A stretch of DNA of 40,472 bases from CAWGCE01 sp964480915 (GTDB lineage: Bacteria > Planctomycetota > Planctomycetia > Pirellulales > Pirellulaceae). The position numbers and the translations under genes were made by a program. This document shows positions 1-9,042 of the stretch, in pieces. The DNA lies in NCBI GenBank assembly GCA_964480915.1, contig CAYZRS010000047.1, positions 1 through 40,472 of the forward strand, given 5' to 3'. Under the pieces are notes generated by a model, which was not told where the DNA came from, did no database searches, and worked only from the letters and a program-made list of their open reading frames with translations. The first letter of the stretch is position 1. Every line of letters begins with the position of its first letter.

Positions 1-3000
1 TGGGAAGGGATCACATTGGATCGTTTCTCAAATGATCGAAATGTTGAAACCGTTGTCGAGATTGAAGGAGCAGAAACGGACGCTGGTGGAGCCAATGGGA
101 TTCCCGACCGGGCAGAGTTTGTCGGCAGCTTAGCAGCCGGCGAATTCCAGGGTGACGAGAACCTTCGCTTAGGTTTCGAGATCCACGGAGTGCTCAACTC
201 GCCTGGCGATATTGACGTCTTCAGTTTTGAAGGAATCGCAGGTACCGAAGTCTGGATTGATGTCGACAATACGGCCTCTCATCTCGATGCGGTCGTCGAC
301 TTGATCAACGCCAATGCGAGCATCTTGGCGCGCTCCAACAATTCCATCGCTGGCGCGAGCGACCTGATCGGTTCGAGTCAAGTCACGCCTGAGCTACTCG
401 TAGATACAACCGGCTTCTATCCGACCGATCACTTCAGCGTGAATCCGAAGGACCCTGGCATGAAGTTGACATTGCCAGGGCAGGCAGGAACACGTGGAAC
501 CTACTATGTCCGCATGCTTAGCAACGGTAGCGACACTCAGGGCGCTTACGAGCTGAACGTCCGGTTACGAGAAGTTGATGAAGCACCCGGCTCGACAATT
601 CGCTACGCCGACATTCGATTCGCCGAAAATGGCATCGTGGCGGATGGCCTAGCTGCCAATTCGCCGCTGCAATCTGAGTTCGTCGAACCGGGCGACACGA
701 CGAGTTACGAACTGGCATTGAATTTAGGAAGCCCATGGGAATCGAATCGCGGCGAGATTTCCGTCTCGGGCTCCCTGGAAGCAGTACCCCGTCCTTATGA
801 AGATCGCGCCGGACCGGTCGACTATGTCGAAGAAGCGGGTATCGACTGGTACCAATTCTCCTCACCACTCGGATTTACCCTCGATCTTGACTTCGCTGAT
901 GGGCTCGGGAATCCAGACGCCAACATCGCGGTCTATCAGGTTGGATTGTCGGATGGAGATGTGGACGAAATCGGTACAGACGATGAAATCACTTACCACC
1001 TAATCTACTTCGGTGCGTCTTCCGACATTGAAGACGATCAAGGCGCTTTGACGTTCGAAAGTTCCTACGGTTCTGGTGACCCATTCATCGGTCCTGCCTT
1101 TGGTGGACACGCGCCATCACAGACGCTTAATGATGGCGTCACGATACGGGACATCATCTACGGTGATGACTTTGTAGTCGCTATCACGGCGTCTCAAGTC
1201 ATTCCCGAGCAGTTGTATGATCAATACCGAACCGCTGCCTATACCGATCAACTCGCCGCAAGCCCGATCCAACCAGTCATCACAGACCCGATCGACTTCG
1301 TAGCCGACGTGAGTCCGGTTGGATTCACGCTCAATGACCTAACGCTTTACGTCACTGCTGACACAACGGCGGGCAATGGCTCGATCACTCAGTTACAGTC
1401 GGTCAATCCGTTCACGGGGGCTGCTCAGGAAGCGGCTCGAAACATTGCCGATGACGAAACCGGATATACCCTGGCCTCGCTTGGCATGCGGCCTGATGGT
1501 TCCTTATTCTCGTTGTCTCTTGGAGCCGACCCCGATACAAGTGGTAACTTCATTGGTATCGATTGGGCTTTACCCGTTGACGCAAACTTCAACCCGTTGC
1601 CGATCGCGGAGAACCTCGGCGATGATGGCATCATGGGATTCACAGCAGTCCCAGCGGACGACCCAATGGATCCGCCAACGTATGAAGAGTTTGGTGACGG
1701 CATTCAATTCGTCGGTCTGCATATTTCAGATACCATTGCCTATGGTGTTGGCGATCGGGGCGGCAAAGATGCGATGCCCGCCATTGAAGGAGCCGACTAC
1801 CTTGAAAATATCGTTTATGCGATCGATGCTTACGAAACAGCGATCGATTTCAACGATACGGCACCCGGCACGGCACTCCCAACCGAACCGATTCGAGAAG
1901 ATGACGAAGCTTCTGCCACATATTTTGGGTCGATCCCCGGTGCCCTTACGGACATCTTGGAAATCGGCGCTTTTGATACTTCCAGCGGGCCCGGCGGTAC
2001 GATCCAAGGCCTTGTCGAATTGGGTGGTCAATTCTACGGTGCATCGGACGCCGGAGGCATTTATCAGTTGACGCCAGGCATGCCGGGAACGGCTGGTTCA
2101 ACAGCATTCCTCGGTTCAATCCCCGGCGCTAGTTTCTCGGGCTTGGAATTGGGGCCGCAGAACCTACAAAACGGTGCATTGGCTTCAACACTGTTTGCGA
2201 TCACTTCAAATGGCGACCTGCACGCGATCGACTTGGCCGGAAACGCAGTCCCTGCATTTGCCAACGGTGCGACTTCGGTGTCAACAGGAATCTCCGACGC
2301 GAACGGCCTTGCGTTCTCAACGCTTGATCGAAATCTCTGGGAACTCGAAGCAGGCGAGAGTATTACCTTTACAGCTCCTGAACTTCCCAATAGCTTCTTC
2401 ACTGGGAACCAATCGGTTCTGGGCGAGAACTTCAATCGCGACTTCAACTACCCGGGTGGTGCCCACGGCGCATTCGACTTCGAGGTTGACCTGACAAACG
2501 ACGCAGGGGCCGACCCGAACTTCTACTTCGATTATCAACTTCGAACGCAATTCCCGGAACAGGCTGCCGCTGCTGACGGACGAGCATTCACGGTCCCCAA
2601 TGACAACGACACCGGGGCGACGATCGACGATTTCTTCGAGGACACGAACCGAGACACACTCCGAATTTACGCGACGACCGCCGCGTCGCCTTTGGAACCG
2701 GACTGGGTCCTGGTCGCTACGAACAACCTTGCCGACATCACAAATCCTGGCGGTGACTTTCAATTGGTGTCCAACAACGTCCAACAGCTGTTTGACAACA
2801 CTCGCTTGTTCGAAGACGCACCGGATCACAGCGAAGATTTCTTCCGCCAAGCCCGTATTCCATTGGCCGAATTCGCTGGAGAAGTTGTTACGCTTCGCGT
2901 TGAATTCAACTCCGAAGGCACAGCCTTCACGAGCGACGAGATTGACAGCGAAATCTTCCGACCTGGCCACAACAACGGCGACTACGGCCACATTCCGTTG

Positions 3001-5931
3001 CGAACAGATGAGACGACGGACAACCAAGTCCCCATGGAGGTGGATGCCGACGGGGCATTCTTGGGAGTCGAAATCCAAAATGCGTTTGTTGGAAACTCAG
3101 AGCGTGGCGAGGCGGTTTTCCTCCCGTTGTTCTCAGACGCTACCAACAACGCTGTGACGCCGCGATTCGTTATTCCAGATACCGCCACAGCGGACACCGG
3201 AAACTATCAACTCTATGTCCGTCCAGCCGCCATCTACGATCCCGATACAGAATCGCTCAGCCCTCTCATTTTCCCTCAGACCTACGAGACGAATGACCGT
3301 TTCGCCCGTTTCGAACCGACAGGATTCGACACGTCTGGCGTCGGGGATACGAATATCTTCCGAGACCAAGGTCAGCTGATTATTCACTCCAACCGCATCA
3401 GCGATTCGGCCGAGTTTGGAATTCGCATCGAATCGGCCGAAGGTGTCGCAGCGGGTGCCGCCGATCTGGTCGCTGAAAATTCCGACCGATTCGTGCGAGG
3501 ACCTGTCATTGAGAACAATGTCATCGCCAACAACGGCCTGGGTGGCATCCGATATGCCGGTGACCAATTGGGCATCGGTGCCGTTTCTTATGGCCGCATC
3601 GTGAATAACACGATCGTTGGGCAGGTCAATCCGCTCGGCCTAACCAACACAACGGTGGGAATCGAAATTGGACCAACGGTGGCTCCGACTTTGCTAAACA
3701 ACATCGTTGCTTACGCTGGTGAAGGCATTTCATTGCAAGCATCTTCATCTGCTGCGACCGTCATCGCCGGTAACTTGTACCACGCCAACGACATCGACGG
3801 ACCACTGGGACAGTTCCCCATCACGAGCGTCGCTAACGGTGGAATCGACGGCAGCGACGGTTTGTTCCGCAATCCGGCAACAGGCAATTTCTTCTTGGTC
3901 GATGGTGCCCTCGCGATCGATAGCTCAATCAATGCCCAGGAAGACCGCCCCAGCATCACGTCGGTCTCTAGTTCGCTCGGACTCGACTTCGTCTCATCGA
4001 TTCTTGCTCCTGACCGAGATGGAATCGGCCAATTACGTATTGATGATCCCTTTGTCGAATCGCCCCCAGGTTTGGGATCGAATGTGATTAAAGATCGCGG
4101 GGCTCTGGAACGAGCTGATCGAGTCGGCCCACGTGGCCAATTGTTGACACCTGTCGACAACGCCACGTCCGACTTGAATAGCGATCTCAATGCCGTACGA
4201 ACCGAAGCCGGTCCCTTCACGTTCTTCGACATTCGTCTCAGCGATATCGACTTCAGCGGTAACGACCTGAATGGAGTCGGAATCGATGACCTAACCGTCG
4301 TCGGCGCCGCGTTGGTTATCAGCCGTGACAATCAGCAGTTGGTCGAAGGGCTCGATTATGAGTTCTCTTACAATTCGACGAGTGACGTTCTGACGGTCAT
4401 TCCTGTCGCCGGAGTCTGGGTACCAGGCTTCTATGAGATTGAGCTCGACAACACTGTCATTACCGACTTAGCAGGGAACTCGCTCGCTGCGAACGAGATC
4501 GACGGAACCACGAAATTCATCATCGACTTGGTTGGCACGGTTGGGCCGCTCGGTGATTACGGTGACGCTCCCTTACCCTACCCAACCCGATTCGACGATG
4601 GCGGTGCAGCGCATCTGGACACCAGCACCATCTTCCTGGGTGCGGGTGTGGATACCGAGAATGATGGCTCGCCATCGGCGGCCGCCGATGGGGACACGGA
4701 CGATGGCGTCGCGTTGTCTAACGGCCTGATCTCGGGCATCACACAGACGATCGACATCACTGCATCGGCTGCCAGCTTCCTCGATGCGTGGATCGACTTT
4801 GACGGCGATGGTGTCTGGGAATCGAACGAACAGATTTTCACAAGTGAATCGCTGACGGCCGGCGTGAACACGCTTTCGGTAAGTGTGCCAAGCGACGCGG
4901 TATCGCAAACGTACGCTCGCTTCCGCGTAAGTTCCGACGCGACCGGGTTAGCGCCAGGCGGCATTGCTGCAGATGGTGAAGTCGAAGATTACAACGTCAG
5001 TATTGTCGAAGCCGGTTTTGACTTTGGTGACGCACCGGCTCCATACCCAGTCGCATCGCATCGGGTGCTACCAGGATTCCAGTTGGGTGCTACCGTGGAC
5101 ACCGAATCGGAAACGTTAACGAACGACGCAGGTGACGATGGAGTCGTATTTGCGTCGACCCTGTTGGCCCCCGGTTCAACCACCTCGGTCACTGTGACTC
5201 CATCAGCACCTGGTGTCTTGGAGGCCTGGATCGACTTCAATGGGGATGGCGACTGGGACGATGCGGGCGAACAGCTGTTCAATGGAGCAAGTCCGCTCAA
5301 CGGAACTCGCACCTTGACGATCGACGTACCGTCTGGAGCGACTCTTGGTAACACGCAAGCTCGCTTCCGCTTCAGCGATGGATCAGTCACGCTAGGCCCT
5401 GCGGGAACGGCCGACAATGGTGAAGTCGAAGACTATACCGTGGCTATCTCGGACCCGACGAGCGATTGGCACAATGAAGCTTTGCCAGAAGATGTCAACG
5501 CAAGTGGTGTGATTTCGCCGCTCGATGCACTGCTGGTGATCAACGAGTTGAATGATCGAGTCGTGAGTGACCCAGTCACGGGCATGCTGAACTTGCCAGC
5601 CAATCCGCCACCGTTTGTTGATGTCAACAATGACGGCATCATTTCGCCGACAGACGCCATCACGGTGATCAATGCGATCAACCCGACGAACCCTTCGGCA
5701 CTCACGGCGCCTACGGGAGGCAATTCGGCAAGTGACACAGGTCCGCTCACCGCACCGCTCTCGAGTTCTGTCGTCACGAGCGACGGCATTCAAAACAGTG
5801 AGCAGCACAACGACTTGGCATTGCGGTCATATCAACCGACCGAGGCTGCAAGCAACGAGTCGTACATTCGTCGTGATACGAATGAAACCGAGGAAAATGA
5901 CTTGCTGGACGATTTCTTCGCCAGCTTGTAA
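1..5931 (+). CDS. Giant secreted multidomain protein (PPC-like, beta-helix, GEVED, dockerin), 5' partial
   Basis: The frame is open to the first base, so the N-terminus and any signal peptide lie outside the window; a TTG at 16 is probably not the start. About 1976 residues remain. Counting from codon 16, I see a PPC-like beta-sandwich (about 45-185), a second similar segment (about 215-340), a region that could be a beta-propeller (about 440-780), a right-handed beta-helix segment rich in N-N-x-I turns (about 1120-1330), an Ig/cadherin-like segment (about 1400-1500), two GEVED domains each ending in GEVEDY (about 1515-1660 and 1670-1810), and a dockerin-like pair of calcium loops starting at residues 1826 and 1869 (DVNASG, DVNNDG). 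The acidic tail ends in LLDDFFASL. It is inferred to be a surface or extracellular matrix protein; no catalytic site was recognised. A hairpin follows the stop. Confidence 0.85.
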   Translation, partial: WEGITLDRFSNDRNVETVVEIEGAETDAGGANGIPDRAEFVGSLAAGEFQGDENLRLGFEIHGVLNSPGDIDVFSFEGIAGTEVWIDVDNTASHLDAVVDLINANASILARSNNSIAGASDLIGSSQVTPELLVDTTGFYPTDHFSVNPKDPGMKLTLPGQAGTRGTYYVRMLSNGSDTQGAYELNVRLREVDEAPGSTIRYADIRFAENGIVADGLAANSPLQSEFVEPGDTTSYELALNLGSPWESNRGEISVSGSLEAVPRPYEDRAGPVDYVEEAGIDWYQFSSPLGFTLDLDFADGLGNPDANIAVYQVGLSDGDVDEIGTDDEITYHLIYFGASSDIEDDQGALTFESSYGSGDPFIGPAFGGHAPSQTLNDGVTIRDIIYGDDFVVAITASQVIPEQLYDQYRTAAYTDQLAASPIQPVITDPIDFVADVSPVGFTLNDLTLYVTADTTAGNGSITQLQSVNPFTGAAQEAARNIADDETGYTLASLGMRPDGSLFSLSLGADPDTSGNFIGIDWALPVDANFNPLPIAENLGDDGIMGFTAVPADDPMDPPTYEEFGDGIQFVGLHISDTIAYGVGDRGGKDAMPAIEGADYLENIVYAIDAYETAIDFNDTAPGTALPTEPIREDDEASATYFGSIPGALTDILEIGAFDTSSGPGGTIQGLVELGGQFYGASDAGGIYQLTPGMPGTAGSTAFLGSIPGASFSGLELGPQNLQNGALASTLFAITSNGDLHAIDLAGNAVPAFANGATSVSTGISDANGLAFSTLDRNLWELEAGESITFTAPELPNSFFTGNQSVLGENFNRDFNYPGGAHGAFDFEVDLTNDAGADPNFYFDYQLRTQFPEQAAAADGRAFTVPNDNDTGATIDDFFEDTNRDTLRIYATTAASPLEPDWVLVATNNLADITNPGGDFQLVSNNVQQLFDNTRLFEDAPDHSEDFFRQARIPLAEFAGEVVTLRVEFNSEGTAFTSDEIDSEIFRPGHNNGDYGHIPLRTDETTDNQVPMEVDADGAFLGVEIQNAFVGNSERGEAVFLPLFSDATNNAVTPRFVIPDTATADTGNYQLYVRPAAIYDPDTESLSPLIFPQTYETNDRFARFEPTGFDTSGVGDTNIFRDQGQLIIHSNRISDSAEFGIRIESAEGVAAGAADLVAENSDRFVRGPVIENNVIANNGLGGIRYAGDQLGIGAVSYGRIVNNTIVGQVNPLGLTNTTVGIEIGPTVAPTLLNNIVAYAGEGISLQASSSAATVIAGNLYHANDIDGPLGQFPITSVANGGIDGSDGLFRNPATGNFFLVDGALAIDSSINAQEDRPSITSVSSSLGLDFVSSILAPDRDGIGQLRIDDPFVESPPGLGSNVIKDRGALERADRVGPRGQLLTPVDNATSDLNSDLNAVRTEAGPFTFFDIRLSDIDFSGNDLNGVGIDDLTVVGAALVISRDNQQLVEGLDYEFSYNSTSDVLTVIPVAGVWVPGFYEIELDNTVITDLAGNSLAANEIDGTTKFIIDLVGTVGPLGDYGDAPLPYPTRFDDGGAAHLDTSTIFLGAGVDTENDGSPSAAADGDTDDGVALSNGLISGITQTIDITASAASFLDAWIDFDGDGVWESNEQIFTSESLTAGVNTLSVSVPSDAVSQTYARFRVSSDATGLAPGGIAADGEVEDYNVSIVEAGFDFGDAPAPYPVASHRVLPGFQLGATVDTESETLTNDAGDDGVVFASTLLAPGSTTSVTVTPSAPGVLEAWIDFNGDGDWDDAGEQLFNGASPLNGTRTLTIDVPSGATLGNTQARFRFSDGSVTLGPAGTADNGEVEDYTVAISDPTSDWHNEALPEDVNASGVISPLDALLVINELNDRVVSDPVTGMLNLPANPPPFVDVNNDGIISPTDAITVINAINPTNPSALTAPTGGNSASDTGPLTAPLSSSVVTSDGIQNSEQHNDLALRSYQPTEAASNESYIRRDTNETEENDLLDDFFASL

Positions 5932-5969
5932 ACGATGCATGAGCCCCGCTGGGGGGAGAACCGATCGAT

Positions 5970-5999
5970 AAGTCGGTGTGGCTGAAACCACACCGACTT
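5970..5999 (+). terminator. Hairpin after the giant secreted protein gene
   Basis: Perfect 12-bp inverted repeat, AAGTCGGTGTGG (5970-5981) and CCACACCGACTT (5988-5999), with a 6-nt loop, 38 nt past the stop codon. No T-tract follows directly, so it is either an imperfect intrinsic terminator or a 3'-end stabilising hairpin. Confidence 0.55.
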
Positions 6000-6117
6000 G
6001 TTGAATCGCGTTTCATCAGTCTTCTGAGTGACCGCTGCTGGCAAGGTTTTTTTCTAGCGCTGGCGGCAGAAAATCCTTGTTGTACAAGGCTCGCTGACAG
6101 AACGCAGGCAATTCCGG

Positions 6118-6146
6118 TTCGACTTGCGTAGCGATCGGCGTACAAT
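6118..6146 (+). promoter_or_regulatory. Candidate sigma-70 type promoter for the Tat-exported toroid protein
   Basis: TTCGAC at 6118-6123 and TACAAT at 6141-6146 are separated by 17 nt. The start codon lies at 6216. The -10 matches 5 of 6 consensus bases; the -35 is weak. Confidence 0.4.
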
Positions 6147-6215
6147 GCTGCCGGTTCGAAGATCCGGATGCTCCTCGAACACCGTCTCACGTCGCTTTCG
6201 TCACCGAGATTCGCT

Positions 6216-7259
6216 ATGCCTGATCGCTTGAACCGTCGTCAAATGTTGGCTCGTTCCCTCGTGGCTGGAGGCTGTGGGATTGCCTCGGCTGGGTCGCGAC
6301 CGGCAGTGGCGGGGGTCTCGAAACCACACTGGGAACAGGCGGCCAAGAAAGGGCTCGATTGGCTCGCCGCAAATCAATCGGCTCGCGGCCGTTGGGTGGC
6401 CGGGACGTATCCGGTCGCCATGACAGCACTGGCCGGTACGGCACTTCTGGCATCTGGATCGACCACAACGCAAGGACCTTATGCCAAGAACATTCGCAAT
6501 GCGGTCGACTATTTGACTTCGAAGTCCCGGCAGAACGGACTGATCGGTGACCCGCGCAACAATCGGTACACTTACGGCCATGGTTTTTCGATGCTGTTCC
6601 TTTCGCAAGTCCTTGGCGAAGAAGAAGACGCCGACCGTCGAGAAGAGCTGATTGAAATTCTAACGAATGCAGTTCGCTTTAGCGGGCTAGCGCAGACCAA
6701 GTCGGGCGGCTGGGGGTACGTCAGCGCCAAAGATGGCAGTGATTTTGACGAAGGTTCCACGACAATCACCCAAGTGCAAGGGCTGCGAGGTTGTCGCAAC
6801 GCCGGCATTCCCGTTTCCAAAGAGGTGATCGAGCGCGCCAAGAAGTACATCTACTTATGCAAGAATGATGACGGCGGGATTTCGTATAGCTCGCGCAACC
6901 GAGGCTCTTCACGGCCCGCCATCACTGCCGCAGCACTCGCCGCTCTTTTCAATGCGGGTGATTACGACAGTAACCACGTCCCTTCGATGATGGATTACTG
7001 CAAGAAGAATCTCTACCGCATCGACGGTGCCAGATCATTTGGACATTGGCACTATACCTACCTGTACTACGCTCAAGTCGTCTATCGTGAAGGGGGTGAG
7101 CAGTGGTCGACGTTTCAACAGAAGTTGTACGATCGGGTCACTCGAGAGCAGCTCCAAAACGGATCGTGGACCGGCAACATTGCGCCGGTCTACGTCACGT
7201 CGATCAATCTGACGGTCCTGCAACTAGATAAGGGCCTGCTGCCGATCTACCAGCGTTAG
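6216..7259 (+). CDS. Tat-exported alpha/alpha-toroid (squalene-cyclase/prenyltransferase-like) protein
   Basis: 347 residues. I chose the ATG at 6216 over the in-frame ATG at 6168 because the protein then opens with a twin-arginine signal (NRRQML at 5-10, a hydrophobic stretch, then an Ala-rich cleavage region). The rest has repeated helices with Trp/Gly-rich turns (GLDWLAANQ, KSGGWGYVS, NDDGGISYS), as in the terpenoid cyclase/prenyltransferase alpha-alpha toroid fold. I see no DxDD or QW-repeat signature, so squalene cyclase activity is not supported. Families like this in planctomycetes are exported proteins of unknown role. Its stop overlaps the stop of the convergent cobA-hemD gene. Confidence 0.8.
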   Translation: MPDRLNRRQMLARSLVAGGCGIASAGSRPAVAGVSKPHWEQAAKKGLDWLAANQSARGRWVAGTYPVAMTALAGTALLASGSTTTQGPYAKNIRNAVDYLTSKSRQNGLIGDPRNNRYTYGHGFSMLFLSQVLGEEEDADRREELIEILTNAVRFSGLAQTKSGGWGYVSAKDGSDFDEGSTTITQVQGLRGCRNAGIPVSKEVIERAKKYIYLCKNDDGGISYSSRNRGSSRPAITAAALAALFNAGDYDSNHVPSMMDYCKKNLYRIDGARSFGHWHYTYLYYAQVVYREGGEQWSTFQQKLYDRVTREQLQNGSWTGNIAPVYVTSINLTVLQLDKGLLPIYQR

Positions 7260-8788
7260 TCGCCGACTGGCGCGGCCTGTCGAATCAAAGCGGCAATCAT
7301 CGCCTGAGATTCCGCTTGCCCTGATTCGATCGCGACCTGAAAACCGGCTGCCCGCAGGGCTTCGCTCGTTTGCGAACTAATCGACACCAGCTTGGTCTGA
7401 GCGAGGTCCTGACCAAACTGCTGCACAATCGAACGAGCAATGGCCGGGCTTGTCACCAGCGTCCAATCGACGTTACCCGCCTGCATCGCCATTCCGATCT
7501 CGGGCGAAGGTGTTGTCACATCGCTGACGTCATAGACGATAAGTGATTCGTAGGATGCGCTTTCTTCCGCCAGCCTCGATTCCAAGACGCCACTGCTGCG
7601 TTCGCCTCGAATCACAAGGCAGGTTCCCTGACCGAGCAACGGGAGCAGTTCATTCGCCAAACACTCGGCTCGATATTCGGTTGGCACCAAATCGGCCTTT
7701 ACCCCAAAGGCCGCCAGCGCAGCCCCTGTCGCCGGCCCGACGACTGCAATCTGGCAACCGGCCAATGCCCGGCTGTCCATCCCGAATTCCATGAGCCGAC
7801 GAAAGAAGTAGTCGACCCCGTTGACGCTGGTAAACGTAATCCAAGGAAAATCGCCCAGTCGACGGCAGACATCACCGACATGGGACAGGTCCGACGTTGG
7901 TAGGATCTCGATCGCTGGTTGAATCATGACTTGGGCACCAGCCTCTTCCAGCTGCCGGCTCATTTCCATTGCCCGACACGCTGGACGAGTCACCAGGACC
8001 GACTGCCCAAACAACGGACGTCGTTCGAACCAAGTCTCAATGCCCGCATCGCGGGCCGCCTCGCCAATCACGATCAAGACGGGAGGAGGAAACTTGGAAT
8101 AGGGAGTCAGGCAGTCGGCGACGGTATCAAGCTGGCACTGCATTGTCCGTTGGTCGGTGTGCGAACAGCGTCGAACGAGAGCGACAGGCGTTGTTGACGC
8201 CATGCCGTGTTGAATCAGCTTCGACGACCACTGCTTGGCGGTCGTTACACCCATATAGATCACAATCGTTCCGGGGAAGGCCGCCAATGCCTCGTAGTCC
8301 AACGAACTCTCTCGTTTCGAACTCTCTCGCCCGGTTACAAAGGCGACCGCACTGGCATGGTCCCGATGCGTGAGCGAGACTCCCGCGTAACTTCCCAACG
8401 CCATGGCAGCCGTAATGCCCGGCACAACCTCGAACGGAATGTGATGCTGCTTGAGATAGGCCACTTCTTCGCCAGCCCGTGCGAATATGGACGGGTCGCC
8501 ACTCTTGAGCCGCACGACCGTTTTGCCTTCGTTTGCCAGCTCCAGCAGCCGGCCATTGATTTCATCTTGGGACCAGATCCGAGTCCGACCATGCTTTCCG
8601 AGACAGATCAGGTCGGCCCCGGGTTGGGCGTGGCGGGCAATGATCGGGTTCACTAAGTAGTCGTACAGCACGACATCGGCCCGCTTGAGCAGTTCGGCGC
8701 CGCGCAGCGTCAGCAAACTGGGGTCGCCAGGGCCAGCCCCCACAAGATAGACAATTCCCAACTCAGAGCCGTCCGATGTCGTTTCCAT
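7256..8788 (-). CDS. cobA-hemD: Fused uroporphyrinogen-III C-methyltransferase / uroporphyrinogen-III synthase
   Basis: 510 residues from the ATG at 8788. A GTG at 8845 would add 19 residues that lie before the family start. The N-terminal half (about 10-250) is an SAM-dependent tetrapyrrole methylase: YLVGAGPGDPSLLTLRGAE glycine loop, VVRLKSGDPSIFARAGEE, VVPGITAAMA. The C-terminal half (about 260-510) is HemD-like: VLVTRPACRAMEMSRQLEEAGA, FTSVNGVDYFF, VTSPAIARSIVQQ. The two steps cyclise hydroxymethylbilane to uroporphyrinogen III and methylate it to precorrin-2, feeding siroheme or cobalamin. The gene stands alone here; no other tetrapyrrole gene is visible. Confidence 0.93.
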   Translation of the reverse strand: METTSDGSELGIVYLVGAGPGDPSLLTLRGAELLKRADVVLYDYLVNPIIARHAQPGADLICLGKHGRTRIWSQDEINGRLLELANEGKTVVRLKSGDPSIFARAGEEVAYLKQHHIPFEVVPGITAAMALGSYAGVSLTHRDHASAVAFVTGRESSKRESSLDYEALAAFPGTIVIYMGVTTAKQWSSKLIQHGMASTTPVALVRRCSHTDQRTMQCQLDTVADCLTPYSKFPPPVLIVIGEAARDAGIETWFERRPLFGQSVLVTRPACRAMEMSRQLEEAGAQVMIQPAIEILPTSDLSHVGDVCRRLGDFPWITFTSVNGVDYFFRRLMEFGMDSRALAGCQIAVVGPATGAALAAFGVKADLVPTEYRAECLANELLPLLGQGTCLVIRGERSSGVLESRLAEESASYESLIVYDVSDVTTPSPEIGMAMQAGNVDWTLVTSPAIARSIVQQFGQDLAQTKLVSISSQTSEALRAAGFQVAIESGQAESQAMIAALIRQAAPVGD

Positions 8789-9042
8789 GCGGTTAGTTTG
8801 GCCTGCACCTTTTGATCTACCAAGGCCCCGGCCGATCAAGTGCACCTCTTCTTAGGGGCCGGCCGATCCTTTTTTCTAAACGTGACAAAGTATCGAGAGC
8901 GCGAATCTCGGGCAAAACGGCCGAAATAGGGCGGCGAACTGTGCAGCCTTCGATTAGCCAATAGCAACGATTACCTGTCGCGGATAAAATGAAATGCTCG
9001 CAGTCGCACGCCCTTATCAACCACAGCTCGTCAGTTGGAAGC

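Noticed and set aside
6040..6060. T7 run after the giant protein gene
   Set aside because: No stem directly precedes it, and it is more than 45 nt beyond the 5970-5999 hairpin.
6150..6170. GGTTCGAAGATCC segment resembling a tRNA T-arm
   Set aside because: No matching acceptor strand or D and anticodon arms occur upstream.
8824..8876. Repeated CGGCCGATC and GGCCCC/GGGGCC pairing followed by T6
   Set aside because: It looks like a plus-strand terminator but no plus-strand gene precedes it; probably chance in a GC-rich divergent region.
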